A DNA stretch of 64,000 bases from Luscinia megarhynchos (Eukaryota; Chordata; Aves; Passeriformes; Turdidae), in assembly GCA_034336665.1 (NCBI GenBank), contig CM067568.1:8825165-8889164 (forward strand), read 5' to 3'. The notes beneath the pieces are model-generated. The model was not told where the DNA came from, ran no database searches, and saw only the letters and a list, made by a program, of their open reading frames with translations. The first letter of the stretch is position 1; each line of letters starts with the position of its first letter. Shown piece after piece: positions 12,811 through 25,785 of this stretch. The translations under genes were made by a program, and so were the position numbers.

Positions 12811-15800
12811 AGGAGAATTGAATGATTTGAGCAGCTCTGTGCTTCAGGACTGAGCTCAGAGGAGCCCAAGGCCTTGGATACAGCCCTTTCCAGCTGTAAT
12901 GTGACCTGTACCTGCATAAAACAGAGGGATTTGATCTACTTTCACCACAGCCAGTGTTTTGGGGAACAGCAACGTGCTGAACACCCAAAGATCCCAGTTT
13001 ATGTTGCCCCCATTGCCAGCAACAGTGAGCAGGAAGCAAGGACAACCCTTTCTGCAGTGAATCTGTCACCAGTCCCAGAGACACAGCTCTGCAGGACTGG
13101 GAAGGGATCCCTCCTGGCCTCAGCTCCAGGAACACCCCCAGAGCTGCAGCCTGAGGTACAGAAGCAGGGGACAGAAGGGCCAGAGAGGTGTCCTCACCAC
13201 GAAGATGATGCCACAGACGGCGAGCCACCTGCGCAGGCTGGAGGCTGGCTTCCACTCAAACTTCACCCAGCTGTACGGGGTGAACTGGAACACTATCCTC
13301 TTCATCTTGCCTCTGGAAAAAAGCAGAATAACCACTGCAGCTTGAAGGAAAAGCAGGCAAGAGGCATCTGCCAGCATTTCTGTTTGAGACACCAGCTCAG
13401 ATATGCAAAATGCCTCCGTTTACTCCATTAAAATCACAACTTAATGAGATTAGCTCTGAGCTTGTTATTTTAATTATCAATTTAAGCTTTAATATACTAC
13501 ACACACTGTTGCAAGCAGTTCAGCTCTGCTCAGCAAAGACACTACAGAGCACGATGGGTTATTACTGGTACACTACAAGGGATTTATTAAATTTTAATTT
13601 CCAGTGTCCCAGTTCCTGTGAAGTTCTGGTTACTAGGGAATGCAAAAAGACCAAACAGATCCTTGCTGTGAATGGGAGTATGATGCCAACTTGGATTCCT
13701 GCACCTTCTTAAATCATTTCATCAGATCAGCTCACTTTCACAGGATGCCCTCACTCCCAGCCAGGAGATGTTTGGGACACAAAGGTGTATTTCCAACAAT
13801 CCCATTCACAAGGTGAATATAACCCTCCAACAAACCTCCCTGCAGCAATAAGTCACTGGATCCTGGAGTCACCTGAACACACAGGAATTCTTTAATCCAT
13901 ATTAACCCAAACAGAACAACCAAGCTCTTGAACAGATGCCCAACTTCTGTGCTGTGCCTGTGGGGCTTCCTCCTCCCCAACTTACTTGTAGGTTGGAATG
14001 TTCCAGAGTCCTTGCCACTTGTAGGTTTTCAAGGAAAGCCAGGACAGGGTCTTCATCCCACAGTAAATTCCTAACCCGTTACATAAGATCACATCCATTA
14101 TCCACTGGAAGGAGAAACACAGGAATGATGCTGGGGAAGGAACACTAGAGCTTGGGAAAGGGAATCACTACAGGCAGACCCCTGCATTCCAAGGAGTGGG
14201 ACAGAGTGTTAATTCCACAGGTTTTCTGAAGGCTAAATAGCTTGGCATGATGTCTCTAATAATGCACTGACTTTTGAAAATACAACCATGGAGCAAATAA
14301 TTTCAAGCTTGGGTCCTTCCCAAAATCCATCCAAACAGACTCAGAGCTGTGTGCCCTGACTGCATGGAATTCTGATCACTCTGACACCAACTTAGACCTC
14401 ACAGGAAAATAAAATACAACTTTAAAAGCTGCCCCTTTAAACTCACACCAAGTTTTGCCTTCCTCTGAATTTCAGACTTTATTGCTTTGCACCACCATTT
14501 TCAATATTTGAAAATGTTCAGATTTAGATTCTCCCTCTGGTGTGAAAGGAACCATGTCCAAGTGTTTGCAACACACAAAATTACAGAAACAGTGACAAGC
14601 ATGTTACAAACTCAGCCGGGAACAGTCACACACATGATACAATTCAGCTCTCATCACTTCCTAGCCCCCCCGTAAAGCCTGTTTTCCCAAATAAACCCTG
14701 ATCCCGGCAGTACATACGTGATCCCACCAGCATTCACTGAAGTTTGGGAGCTGGTGCTCCAGGCTGTACTCCAGGAATTCAAACATGACACTGATGATCA
14801 TGCACATCCACCAGTCCCGAATCATCAGAGTCTGAAGGTAGAAAAAATTCTTTTAAACAGCTGCTAAAAAACATCTACAGTTGTAGATCTTGTAGTCTCC
14901 AGTATCCAGAAGGGATCAGGAAACTCAGGACAGTTTTATTTTCATGCTGTGATGGTCCAAATGCTCATAGGCCTCTCAGCTTATCAACACTACCAGCACA
15001 AGAGACAGGAATGACACTGAAGAAAATCACCTCCACCCCAGCCAAAACCAGCACAAGAATACAGATTATGATAAATTCTGGTAAAATGGGATTCAGCAGG
15101 AGGGAAATTAGTTAAATGCATAGAATTACTGGGTGCCCAACCACCACAGGCAGCATGGTTCTAACAGTGCTCAGAAAAGGCTTTTCATAGCCTTTTATGG
15201 GCTCTAAACGACTCCAAGGCCACAATAATTTCTGATGAATGAGGCCCATTCATTCTCAATATTGCCATCCTGGTGCTTGGAGATTTGGGGAAAACAATCC
15301 AAACACAAGCCCATCTCTGTTTATTGAGACAACACGTTCAGTTTCCAGCTTTTAATAGAGAAATTGGTTAATATTTAACATATTTAAGAGAAAAATATGC
15401 TATGGCCCAGAGGAAATCCAGCAGCCAGTCTCCTTCCAGCTAGGCAGCCCAGTTTCTAATGCAACTCTCTTGGAAGTAAACAATCCAGGTTTTCCAAATT
15501 TAGAATTCAGTTCATTAACAGAACAAGATGAAGTCCAGATCTCCCCATGCCCATCAAATTCACCTCTGGTTTTGAGGCATTCCCCAAACCACTCACAGAA
15601 CACATCTGCACTTTTAAACTACAAATACCAACCAACAGTTACAGCTTGTTTTTAAAACAGCCAAGCTGTCAATTTGTTATTTAAATACCAAACCCAAACA
15701 AGATCTGCAGGGGACAAAATCTCCTGAGTTAGTCAGTCTGCTTGGGTTAAAAAAGGTAATATTTAGACCAAAGTAATCAGCAAAGCACTGTTGAATGTTC

Positions 15801-18800
15801 TGCCAGAGACAGGCGCACCTGAAATTCCTTCCACAGTTAGCTGACACTGACTGAAAAATAACAATAATTAAACCACTGCCCATTCAACAGTTTAAAATCC
15901 TGATCTGCTGCTAATGGGAAAGCAGCAACAGCAATATCTGTGTTTGGAAACATCACTGTCACTGCCAGCCCCACAATCCACTTCCAAAGGTCATTCCAGC
16001 ATTTCTGTTGCTAGAGGAACTAAGTTCTTTATTGATCTGACCCCAGGAGGAATCCCTGTGGAGAGAGGAACCTGTTGATGTAACAAAGCTTTGGGAAGAA
16101 ATGAGGTGGCCTAACATGGGCAGGAGACAGAAAAAAAAAAAAAGGGGGAAAAAAGGCTTTTCACATATTGATATGTATTTTCATGTATTACAAACAGCCT
16201 AGTTTAAGTGACCAAGGCTTGGCACCACAAAAGCAGCAGCAGCAGTGAGGCTTTGGGAATAGAGAAGTAGAATCCTCAAGGTGAAATGAGCCATTCTTAC
16301 CTTCAGGTACCACCCAAAAAAGTGAGCAGGAACAAATCCATCCAGTTTGTCCTGAAAACCAAGAAGAGAGTGAAGGTCACAGCTTTTTTTTTTTTTCTCT
16401 CCAAGAAAAAGGCAGAAATAAACTCCTGTTTTTTCCACACATGAATACTTGCATTCCTTCACCAAGAAGGAATTTAACAGAGCTTCTTAAATCTTAACAG
16501 CCTGCTAGTCCCTGGGCACAGTGCCTTTCCCTCTACTTCAATAAGATCCCAGTTATTCCAGTACTGAAGATTTACAGGGCAGACCCAAAGGATTTGGGGA
16601 CTCCTCACTCCATGCAATCAGGGAGCTGTAAATAACCATCATTCCATCATTCTTGGAATTTCTGCCAGTGGGAAATCTGATGGTTTTTAGGACTCAGAAA
16701 AGTGCTGTTGGAAGAACCTGCAGTGGTTGGTGGAAGGTGTCCTTGCCCATGGCAGGGGGTGGGGCTACATCATCTTTCCATCCCAAACCATTCTGGGATT
16801 CTGTGGTGCAGCTTTAGGGCTTTGTGCCCCAGGGTGGCTGAGGAGAAGACTCCTCAAGCATATGAAGAAATCCAGACTCTGAGGGGAAAATTTGACAGCA
16901 ATGAGCTGAGAAAGAAGAGCTGTTGAACAGTTCAGCCTTGGGCAATCAGGTAATTTGGATCCAGAGAAAAACACCTCCACCTGATGGACAGGAAAGGTCA
17001 AGAAAAGAGAAATAAAGAGGCTGAAGAGTCAGTCATAGGCTGTGCTCTGATTCAGCACTCAGCTAGGCTCACCACTGCACTTTGAAGAGTTCCATTAAGC
17101 AGCTTTTTACCCAAAAGAAGCCATTAGTGAGTTTGTTCCTTACCCAGATGTTGTGGAAGGGATCAGTTCCATTGCCAGGGTCATAAATCAGGCAGTTGCC
17201 CCCGTAGTCTCTCTCTGGCAGAGGAACCCCTAAATGGGGGTCAATGTACTTCATGAACTGCCTCCCATCCTGCACAGTCTGCAAGGGAACACAGAAACCC
17301 AGGATCCCCCTGAAGGATTCACACACAGAAGGCACAAACAGAATTAAGGCCAACATTGATCTTCAAATTGACCTTTTTTCAAATTTGTTGTGGAACAGTT
17401 CTTGAAATAAAGCCAGGCCTTGAAGCACCCCACAAACACTCCTGACTTGGAGCCTCTAATCCTAAATATTAGGGGAAAAATGGCTACAGAATGACCTTAA
17501 AGATGAAAAATCTGTGAGCTTTAACCCTTTACCCCAAGCCACTCCTCTGTGCTCTCATCTTTCCCAGAACCTTCACACAGCTCATCCTTCCCAAAACCCA
17601 TTTTCAGTAAGGCCCCATGCAAACAGCAAAAAGAAATTATCAAAATGACCAAAATGTGAACTCATCTGTCACTAAATCAGCCACCTATTTGCTGGGCATT
17701 TATTTCCCAACAGAATCACTCAGTGGTGTGGTCAAAGCTTGACCCTGGAACACCTGTGATGTCCAAAATTACGATGTAATGTCCAAAGCCAAAATTAATT
17801 AACAGAGTAATAGTAAAATTACAGAATAAACTGCTGAAGTCACATGAACTCTGGGACAAGTTTCAACCATAAGCAAGCCTGGATTTGCTGTCAGGAGTCC
17901 AGCCACCTGCAGACTCAGCAGAATTTAACCTTATTTCAACCTGGGCAAGGCAATGATGTATTTTTAGCAAAGAGCTGAGCAACAGCAGGGAGTTCCTTAA
18001 CCACTAAATCTCTGCTGACACCACAGGCTGCCACAGGGAAGCAAAGCCATTCCAGGCTTTTCTGTTGGAATTCAGAACTACACCAGTACAATCAATAAAA
18101 AATACTCAGTCTGACTGCAACTACTCAGGAATATCATGCTCAAGGATGGCTGAAAAAAAATGGAAAAACCCAGGGTGACCAGCTCCACTTCTTCAAGCTC
18201 ACATGGCCTCTAAGAGGCAAAACTTTTTTTTTTAAAAAAAAGCATTCCTCATCCTTCTCTCAGGCAAAATGATTTTTAGAGCTGCCTGATGAGTATATTG
18301 TCTCAAAATATTTAATTTTAACTTCTGAGAATTGTAAAAGTGAGGGGGAAATCCTGAGTTTACTAAAAGACAAGATATAGTAAAATATGTTAAAAAAGGA
18401 ACATGGCAAAAACTGTTTAAGTTGGAAGCACCAAGGGCATGACTTTCTATGAAAAACCTCCTCAGCTCCTGCCACCACACAAAGCTGGGTGTGAAGTTTT
18501 GGTTCATTGCAAAACTCCCACACCTACAAAGAACCTGTCCCTCCAGGTAAAAGGTATTTCCAAAGGTGAAACCAGGAGAATTCCCCCCGAGTCACACATG
18601 GCCCATCAGGGCAGAGACTGGACTGTGAAACATCAGCTCATCTAAAACCACTTCAACACAGTGTCTACCCTGGGCTGAGGGTGACTGGAGGTCAGAGCAG
18701 GTGAAGTATTTTAGTATTATCATTTCCCTCAGCATCATAGTCTCATTAAACAGCCCAATGATTCCATCTCACAAAAATGAGCAATTCCTGTAGTCAGCAG

Positions 18801-21800
18801 GAAAAAAACCACCACAAAGGAGTTGATCTCCACATGGAAGTGGCATTTAGGAGCTGGAGGTGTCAGTCACTTACCTGGAAGAGGATGAAGATGAGGAAGA
18901 GCTCATAGACCACACTGACACACAGCCAAAACCTCCAGTAAGCTGCAGAGAGAAACAGGGGATGTCAGCAGCTTTGGAGCAAACCATAAACTAATTCATT
19001 TATTTCAATATCATGGAATCCTGGAATGCCTTGTGTTGGGAGGGACCTGAAAGCCCATCTCATTCCACCCCCTGCCATGGGCAGGGACACCTTCCAGTGT
19101 CCCAGGTTGCCCCATGCCCAACCTGGCCTGGAACACTTCCAGGGATGGGGCAGCCACAGCTTCTCAGGAAACCAACTCCATTTCAAGAGAAGCTCCCACC
19201 ACAGAATTATAATTCCCAGCTCCCAAGCATAGTGCTCACCACCCTCCCTCAAAAACACAACCAGAAAGGATCTCCAACTCCCACACAGGCTGCTGTGTAA
19301 GTCTAAGTCTGCTGGAATTGCTCAGGCACTGACCTGGATCAGGGAGAAGGGATCCAGATCCAGAACACTTCAACCCAACAAACTCAGCAGTTAGGAAGCA
19401 GAAGGAAAGGAATGTGCCACCTGTAATGCTTTCCAGCAGGCCTTGGAGGAAAACCTGATCCTTCCTGCACTTTCTCCCTGCTCCCAGGTGACCTGACCTG
19501 TCCAGCCTTGGCTACACCAGACACACCCAAATCAGGCTGGAGTTGTGTTTGGCAGCCAGCTGTCGGCCCGAGGACAAGGTCGTGTCCCCACGGGGCAGAA
19601 AGCGTGAAGGTAATTCAAAAACCCTGAAGATAATTTCACTTTTAATGAAATTAAAAATAAGCAGACCAAAGGTTCAGCAGGTGCTGGATGCAAGGCCTCT
19701 GAGATCACCTGGGACTCTCCAGAAGAAATGCCATGCAAAGCTCAGCTGCTTCAGAGCCCTCCCCAGACGTGTGATTACAGATCTGCACACACCTCATTGA
19801 CACCTGAATCCAAAGGGCTCCCAAATTACAGTGTCTGCACTTCCAGCTCTCCTGACAGGCTCAGCCCTTGGGACACAGGCCATCCTGGATGGGGGTTTTG
19901 TGCTCATCCATGCCCCTGATCCATCCCAGAGCCAGGTTGTTGTTCCATGCAGTGGCTTCTGAACCCCCTCAGCGTTTCTGTTTCCTGCCCTGAGAGGCTG
20001 ATGCAGAGCCAGGGTGAGTACAGACACAGATCCAAAGACTCCACACAGGGGAATTCAGGAAAACTTAACACATTCTGGGTGGATACTGAAATTCCAAAAA
20101 CATCACACACCACTCTTGGGATGAGACCTGCCTTCAGGTGTTTCCTGGTTATAAATGGAGTTCTCCTTCCTCAGGTCCATGGGGGTGATGGAGAGAAATC
20201 CCAACAGGGTTTGCCAGGAAACCAAGACCCTCAGGCCTGGCTTGGGAATTTCTCTCTGCTATTCCAAGGCAATGTAGGCACTTTGGTGTTCAAAGCAGGG
20301 CCAGGTATAAATTACACAAGAATGAAACCAAGAGAGGCTTACAAACAAGAGTTATCAGCTCAGAACCCTAAATCAACTCCCCATGGAGCTCCTCAGATGT
20401 TTTCTCCCAAAACATGTCTTTATCCAATTCAGCCTCAATTAGGAAATAAATTCTTTAAAAAACAAACAAACAAACAAAAAAACCCAACAAAAATAACAAA
20501 GAAACAATAAGAAAAAAAAATTTAAACCAAAAATACCAACAAACTTGAGACATTTTTAAAAGCAGGCTCTGACATCATCATTAAAAGAATGTGGAAAGTG
20601 GGATCTTCCATAAAATTAATTTATCAGAATCACCTATTTTACACTTTTGGGAAAATAAAAAAGGCAGGTGTGGCCTGGAGAAGAGCAGTTCAGAGCTCTG
20701 TGACAGCTTTCACCTGCTTGTACTTCCAGAATGCAGCTTAGGAAAAACCAAACAGAAAAAAAAAAAATCCTCCATTGTTCACAGGATTATTTGGACGAGA
20801 GGAGCCTCTTCCCAAACTGTCACCACATTCAAGCCAGCAGGGAGAATTAACCTTTCACCACCACACTTCTCCCACCTTGAAATGTCACTGCCAGGTACCT
20901 AAAAATGCTGTTTTTTCTAACCCATAAACCTCATACCAGAGATTTTACACTGCTCACAGTCAGCTATGTGACACACTGCTCTTCAAAGTGATGTACACAC
21001 AGAAAGCAGAGACATCTAAATCCTTGTCTGAGCTTTTATTCCCCTCTGTACACAGGGCTGTGGCAACTGCTCAGCAAAAAAAAAGATAATTAAAAATTGA
21101 GATCTGGTTGTGATTTAGTGCTGTGGTTCCTCCTCAGTCACAGAGGCTCTGAACACACTCAGTACCTGCACCCCAAATGTTTTCAAGGCTGTACAAACAC
21201 TGATCTCTCTGCTCCTGGGTCAGGCTCAGCTTTAGCTGTAAGGTCATTTTTGGCACATCTCCAATATTTGTTTTCCTTTAATTCACTTGCCATTCTGCCT
21301 CCCTCCAGTCAGGGCTTTCCTCCTGAGTAAGGAGGTCTCCACTAATCATTGACACACCTGATAACCCAGCGATTCCTGTGACCAAACATTAAACTGCTGC
21401 CTTGCAGGGATTTGGGAACAGGGCTTGAACATCCCAGAAAGCTGAATCTAACCAGCCTCTTACCCTGCTTCTGTTCAGAGATTGGCCCACTCTGCTAGAG
21501 GAGCTAAATGAGTAAAAAATACAAAAATCTGGGTTGTTTGCCCAAGGAAAATGCCTGTTCTGGAGCTGCTCCTCCCAGTGTCATCAGTGCTGCCCTTGCC
21601 TGGTCCCTGCCTGCACATTCCCAGCTAGCCCAGCCCTCAATCCCACAGGTTACTCCAGACTATCACAATTTACTCCCCAAACAGCTTGTCCTGTCACACA
21701 CTGTGTATTAAGTCAAACTGGCAAAGGCTGGGAATATTAAAAGCTGCTTCTCAGGGCATTAATAACTGTCATGGAAAATTCCTTTGGAATGACAGCATGG

Positions 21801-24800
21801 ATGTGTTATCTTGACAGAGGCAATGAAGCATCCCTGGGCTCCTACAACACCAGGCTCCAGAAAAGGAGCTGGCAGAGAAAAGGAAGAATATCTCTTATCT
21901 GCAAATCCCAAGGATTTGCACCAGGCTACTGATGCTGACTGTATCCAGGATTAATTCTACCAGGGAAATGCTCCCCAAATTTGGCTGCTCACCCACCAAT
22001 AAATAAACGGATCCTCAAGCAGAGTCTAAGATCTGTCCCTTGCACAGTACTGTTCCCTTGGGGCTAAAGGAGTGCTCCCCCTTTGCCTGAAGGTTTGGAT
22101 GGAACCAGAGCCAGAGGAAAATGGGATAAAACCAAGGCAAGTTGGTAAAGTCCTGTCTGAACAGTCAAACCTACTTATTTCCATGACAATCCTACAGTTT
22201 TGAATTACAGGGATGCAACTTGTGTCTGTCCATGTAGCAAATTATTAAAATGGAGAAAATGGGGGCTTGTGTGGAATCAGCAGGGAAATGGCAAAGCTGG
22301 ATGAGCCCCTGGTTAGAGCTGGGAATGCTGAGAAGGCAGCCAAAATAAGAAATAAAGCCACCAGTCTGGACAGGTGCCACTAAGGTGGTGGCTGGGATCA
22401 GTTTCCTTAATGGCCTTAATGAAAAGTAGGTTAATGACACACAGCCGGAGCAGCAGGGAAGGCAGGGACAGCAGAGATGATCCCAAGGGACTGGAGTGAC
22501 AGAGGAGCTCCTAACACAGCTCCACACTCTGGGACCAGGAATTTGGGAAGCATCACATTATCACCAGAATCCCCAAAATAACCCTGCAGCTCTGGAGAGG
22601 ACATTTGAAAGCAGAAAGCTCAAAACAATGCCAAAATGTTATGGAGAAATGTTGCATTGAGGGCAACACTAAAAGCCAAACTTCCTTGCTTTTTGCTAGG
22701 GAATAAAACCAGCCCAGACAAACACCCCCAAAACCTGGGTGCACCCAAGTGTCACTGGTGTCCTCAAAAGGAACACAGGATTTTACAGGAGGAATCACAA
22801 TTAATTGGAACAGAAGGAAAGACTAAAACCTGCTATTAATAAGAAAGGCAAATTTAATAAACCCCCAGGTTTGCAGAGGTGTGCTGAGGGCACCACTCTG
22901 GAACCACACCTGCTTTGGCTGAGGGCTGTGGGGTGGCTGCTGGGTTAGATTCCTGGCATAAAACCCAGCTTTACTTGGCTGCAGGAGAGCCCAATGCTTT
23001 CAGGAATATTATTTAAGCCTGTATGAATTCCCTTAATTCTTTCCCTTTTAATGATTCATATCTAAAAGTAGGCAAAAGATTAAAGCCATTTAAATATTTT
23101 CATGTTTCACATGCTATTACATTACCTGGAAGAGGTTTGTGTTGTGCTTTCAAATGCTTTCAAGACTTCCAGTCTTACAAGAAAACTTTAAAATCATAAT
23201 CAAGGGCCTCTAATCTCCTGTGGAAAATGGACATGGAGCTAAGGAAGTGCCCCAGCACCGGATACATGGTCCCAAGTGCAGTCCCAGCACAGCAAAGAGA
23301 AAAAAACAAGGATAAACAGGGGAAGTTCAGGTTTAAGAATCTGGCAGTTCCCACAGAGCTTTTTACCAACAACAGGAAGCCAATCCCTGGAGATCCAAAC
23401 AGATCTCCAGGCTCCATGGAAGAATCCCAGCAGGATGGTTATGGAGGAGCCTCTGTGACCAGTGTGCAGTGCTGAGGAACCTGTGATTACTGAAATTACA
23501 ACTTACCTGCTCTCCAGGCAACACAAACATTTACCTTCCTCACAAAGCAGGCAGCTCCTCAGGAGTATTTGAGTGAGCCCAGCAAGGTGAATTACCTGGG
23601 TGAGGTCTTGAGAATGGTCCATCTTTAGCTTGTGTCACGCCCGAAACACAAGAAAACCAAAATACTGGCAACGATTCCTCTGGAAGGAAAAACAGAACAC
23701 CCCGGTTTATTGCCTCATTCTCCTCCTAAGTCTGCAGATCACGTTCTTTGATGTGAGAAACATCTGGCCCTTGTTTTTTAACTGCTGAATGTGTCCATCT
23801 TAAATGGATCCAGACATCATCCAGAAAAAAAACCAACCAAAAAAAGGACTGAGGATCATAGCAAGTCAAACACTTCCCCGTGCCTGGGAGCAGCTTTTAT
23901 TCCCACTGCCTCACAAAGAAATGTAGGATTTAGCAGTGAGACAGCTCTCACTGCTCTACTAGATGTCCATGGAATTTTAAAAGGAGCTGTCAGACTTGTC
24001 ACCACTCCAAAACAGCTTTTTAACCAACTAAAGACAAGCAGGAGCTTTCCAGACCACACCAGCACTGCTGCTACTTCAAGAGCTGGAGCCACAACACAGA
24101 GCCTAAGGAACATTAACAGATTTTAAATAAAAATAAATTATCAGACCAGAAGCCCAAATATACCAAAAACCTATGACCCTGGGCATGTTCCTTTAGTTTT
24201 AATGGATTAAATGGCATAAAGCAATCCAAAAATGCTCTTTTTACTGCACCTCAAGTCCCACTGGATCCTGCTTGCTGTCTCATATCACCTGCTTAAGAGC
24301 TGGCTGAAAGGATGGACAACTGGGAAAGAGCTCATTCCATGTTTACAGAAAATGATGCAACTCCTGACTGCAAATAAAATGGCTCAGTCTGCAGAAGTCA
24401 CACAAAACACCCGGTAATTTTGCTGCCAGAGAGAAAATGCTACAAACCAGAAGCAACAGGAGACTGTTTGTGCTTTAAACATGTCAAAAAATCTTTCAAA
24501 ATAGAAGACTAAGGGATTTACAAAAGCTATTTTGTAACATTCACCTCTGAGTATAAATGTTTGTGCTTCCTGAAAATAAAAATGGGGTTTAGTTTACAGA
24601 TGTATCTCAGTAATTCTGCTTGCTTTAAACACTGGGAAGCACACCCGAATTAGGTCGCTGAATGGATCTGTGAATACAGAGTTCCATGGGGATTTCCAAA
24701 GATCTGGAGGGCAAAACCCTCTCAGCTGACCTCCAATAATGAGAATATTCTACACTTTGAGTCCCTGGCTGCATCTGGAAGCTCCAGTCCTGTGTGGTGT

Positions 24801-25754
24801 GACAACCCGATCCCAGCTCAGCCATGAACTGAGAGGTCCAGACCACTGCTCTGGGCTTGGCAGGGTTGTCCTCCCAAAGCTGGCTCCAAATCACCACAGG
24901 AGCTTAGCTGTGCTTCTTCCTCTAAAATCCACTCTCAGCCCAAGAGCAGCTGTGCTGAAATATGCTGGGGATCCAGATATATTCATTTACTTCAAGTTCA
25001 CCACAGGAAGTTTGGAAGCAAATCACAAATTTACATAAATAACCACACCAGCTCCACATTTTTTTTCCCCTCAGTGGTAACTAAATGTTCTTTCTTATCA
25101 TCATTAATCTACCTACTTAGGAAGCTTCCAATGCCTAAACAGCAGCCTGGCCTGAGGCAGGAATGCTCCAGCACCTGAGAGGGGTTCTCCTCTCCTCCTT
25201 CACCTGGCTGGACACAGCCAAAGGATTGTCCTGAGCAGCAAATCAGAAAGGCACAAAACAGCAAAGTGTGCCCACAAAAACCATTTTAGCACTTAACCAA
25301 ATTAAAAAAAAAGGAGAGCCTGGCAGCAGCTCCATCAGCACAAACAAACTCTTGTTTGTGCTGAGAGTCGATTCAGACACACAGGACAATGAGGAGCTGT
25401 GTACGGCCCTTTGTCCTGGGATTCAAGCAGCCAGCTCCCACTCCCTGTCCCTTCCCGGGCTGGATCCATGCTGGCACAGCTGGTACAACCCCCTCGGGCT
25501 ATCACAAGCCCTGGAAGAGGGCTCTGGCCTCCTGTTACCTCCATTTCCCTGTGAGTGCTCAGCCACAGCAGCAGCAGATCAGCATGCAAACCCACATCCC
25601 TGGATCTGTCCCCATGGAAATCAGGGATTGACAAGAGCTGTGTAAAAAAGCATCTTGGGAGAGACATTTCCCAGCTGGAAATTCAATGTACAACCCTGGA
25701 GCACACTGGTGTTTTTAAACCTGAATGTGTTGTTATGGGGAGCGAGAAAAAAGA

Positions 25755-25785
<31 letters not shown>

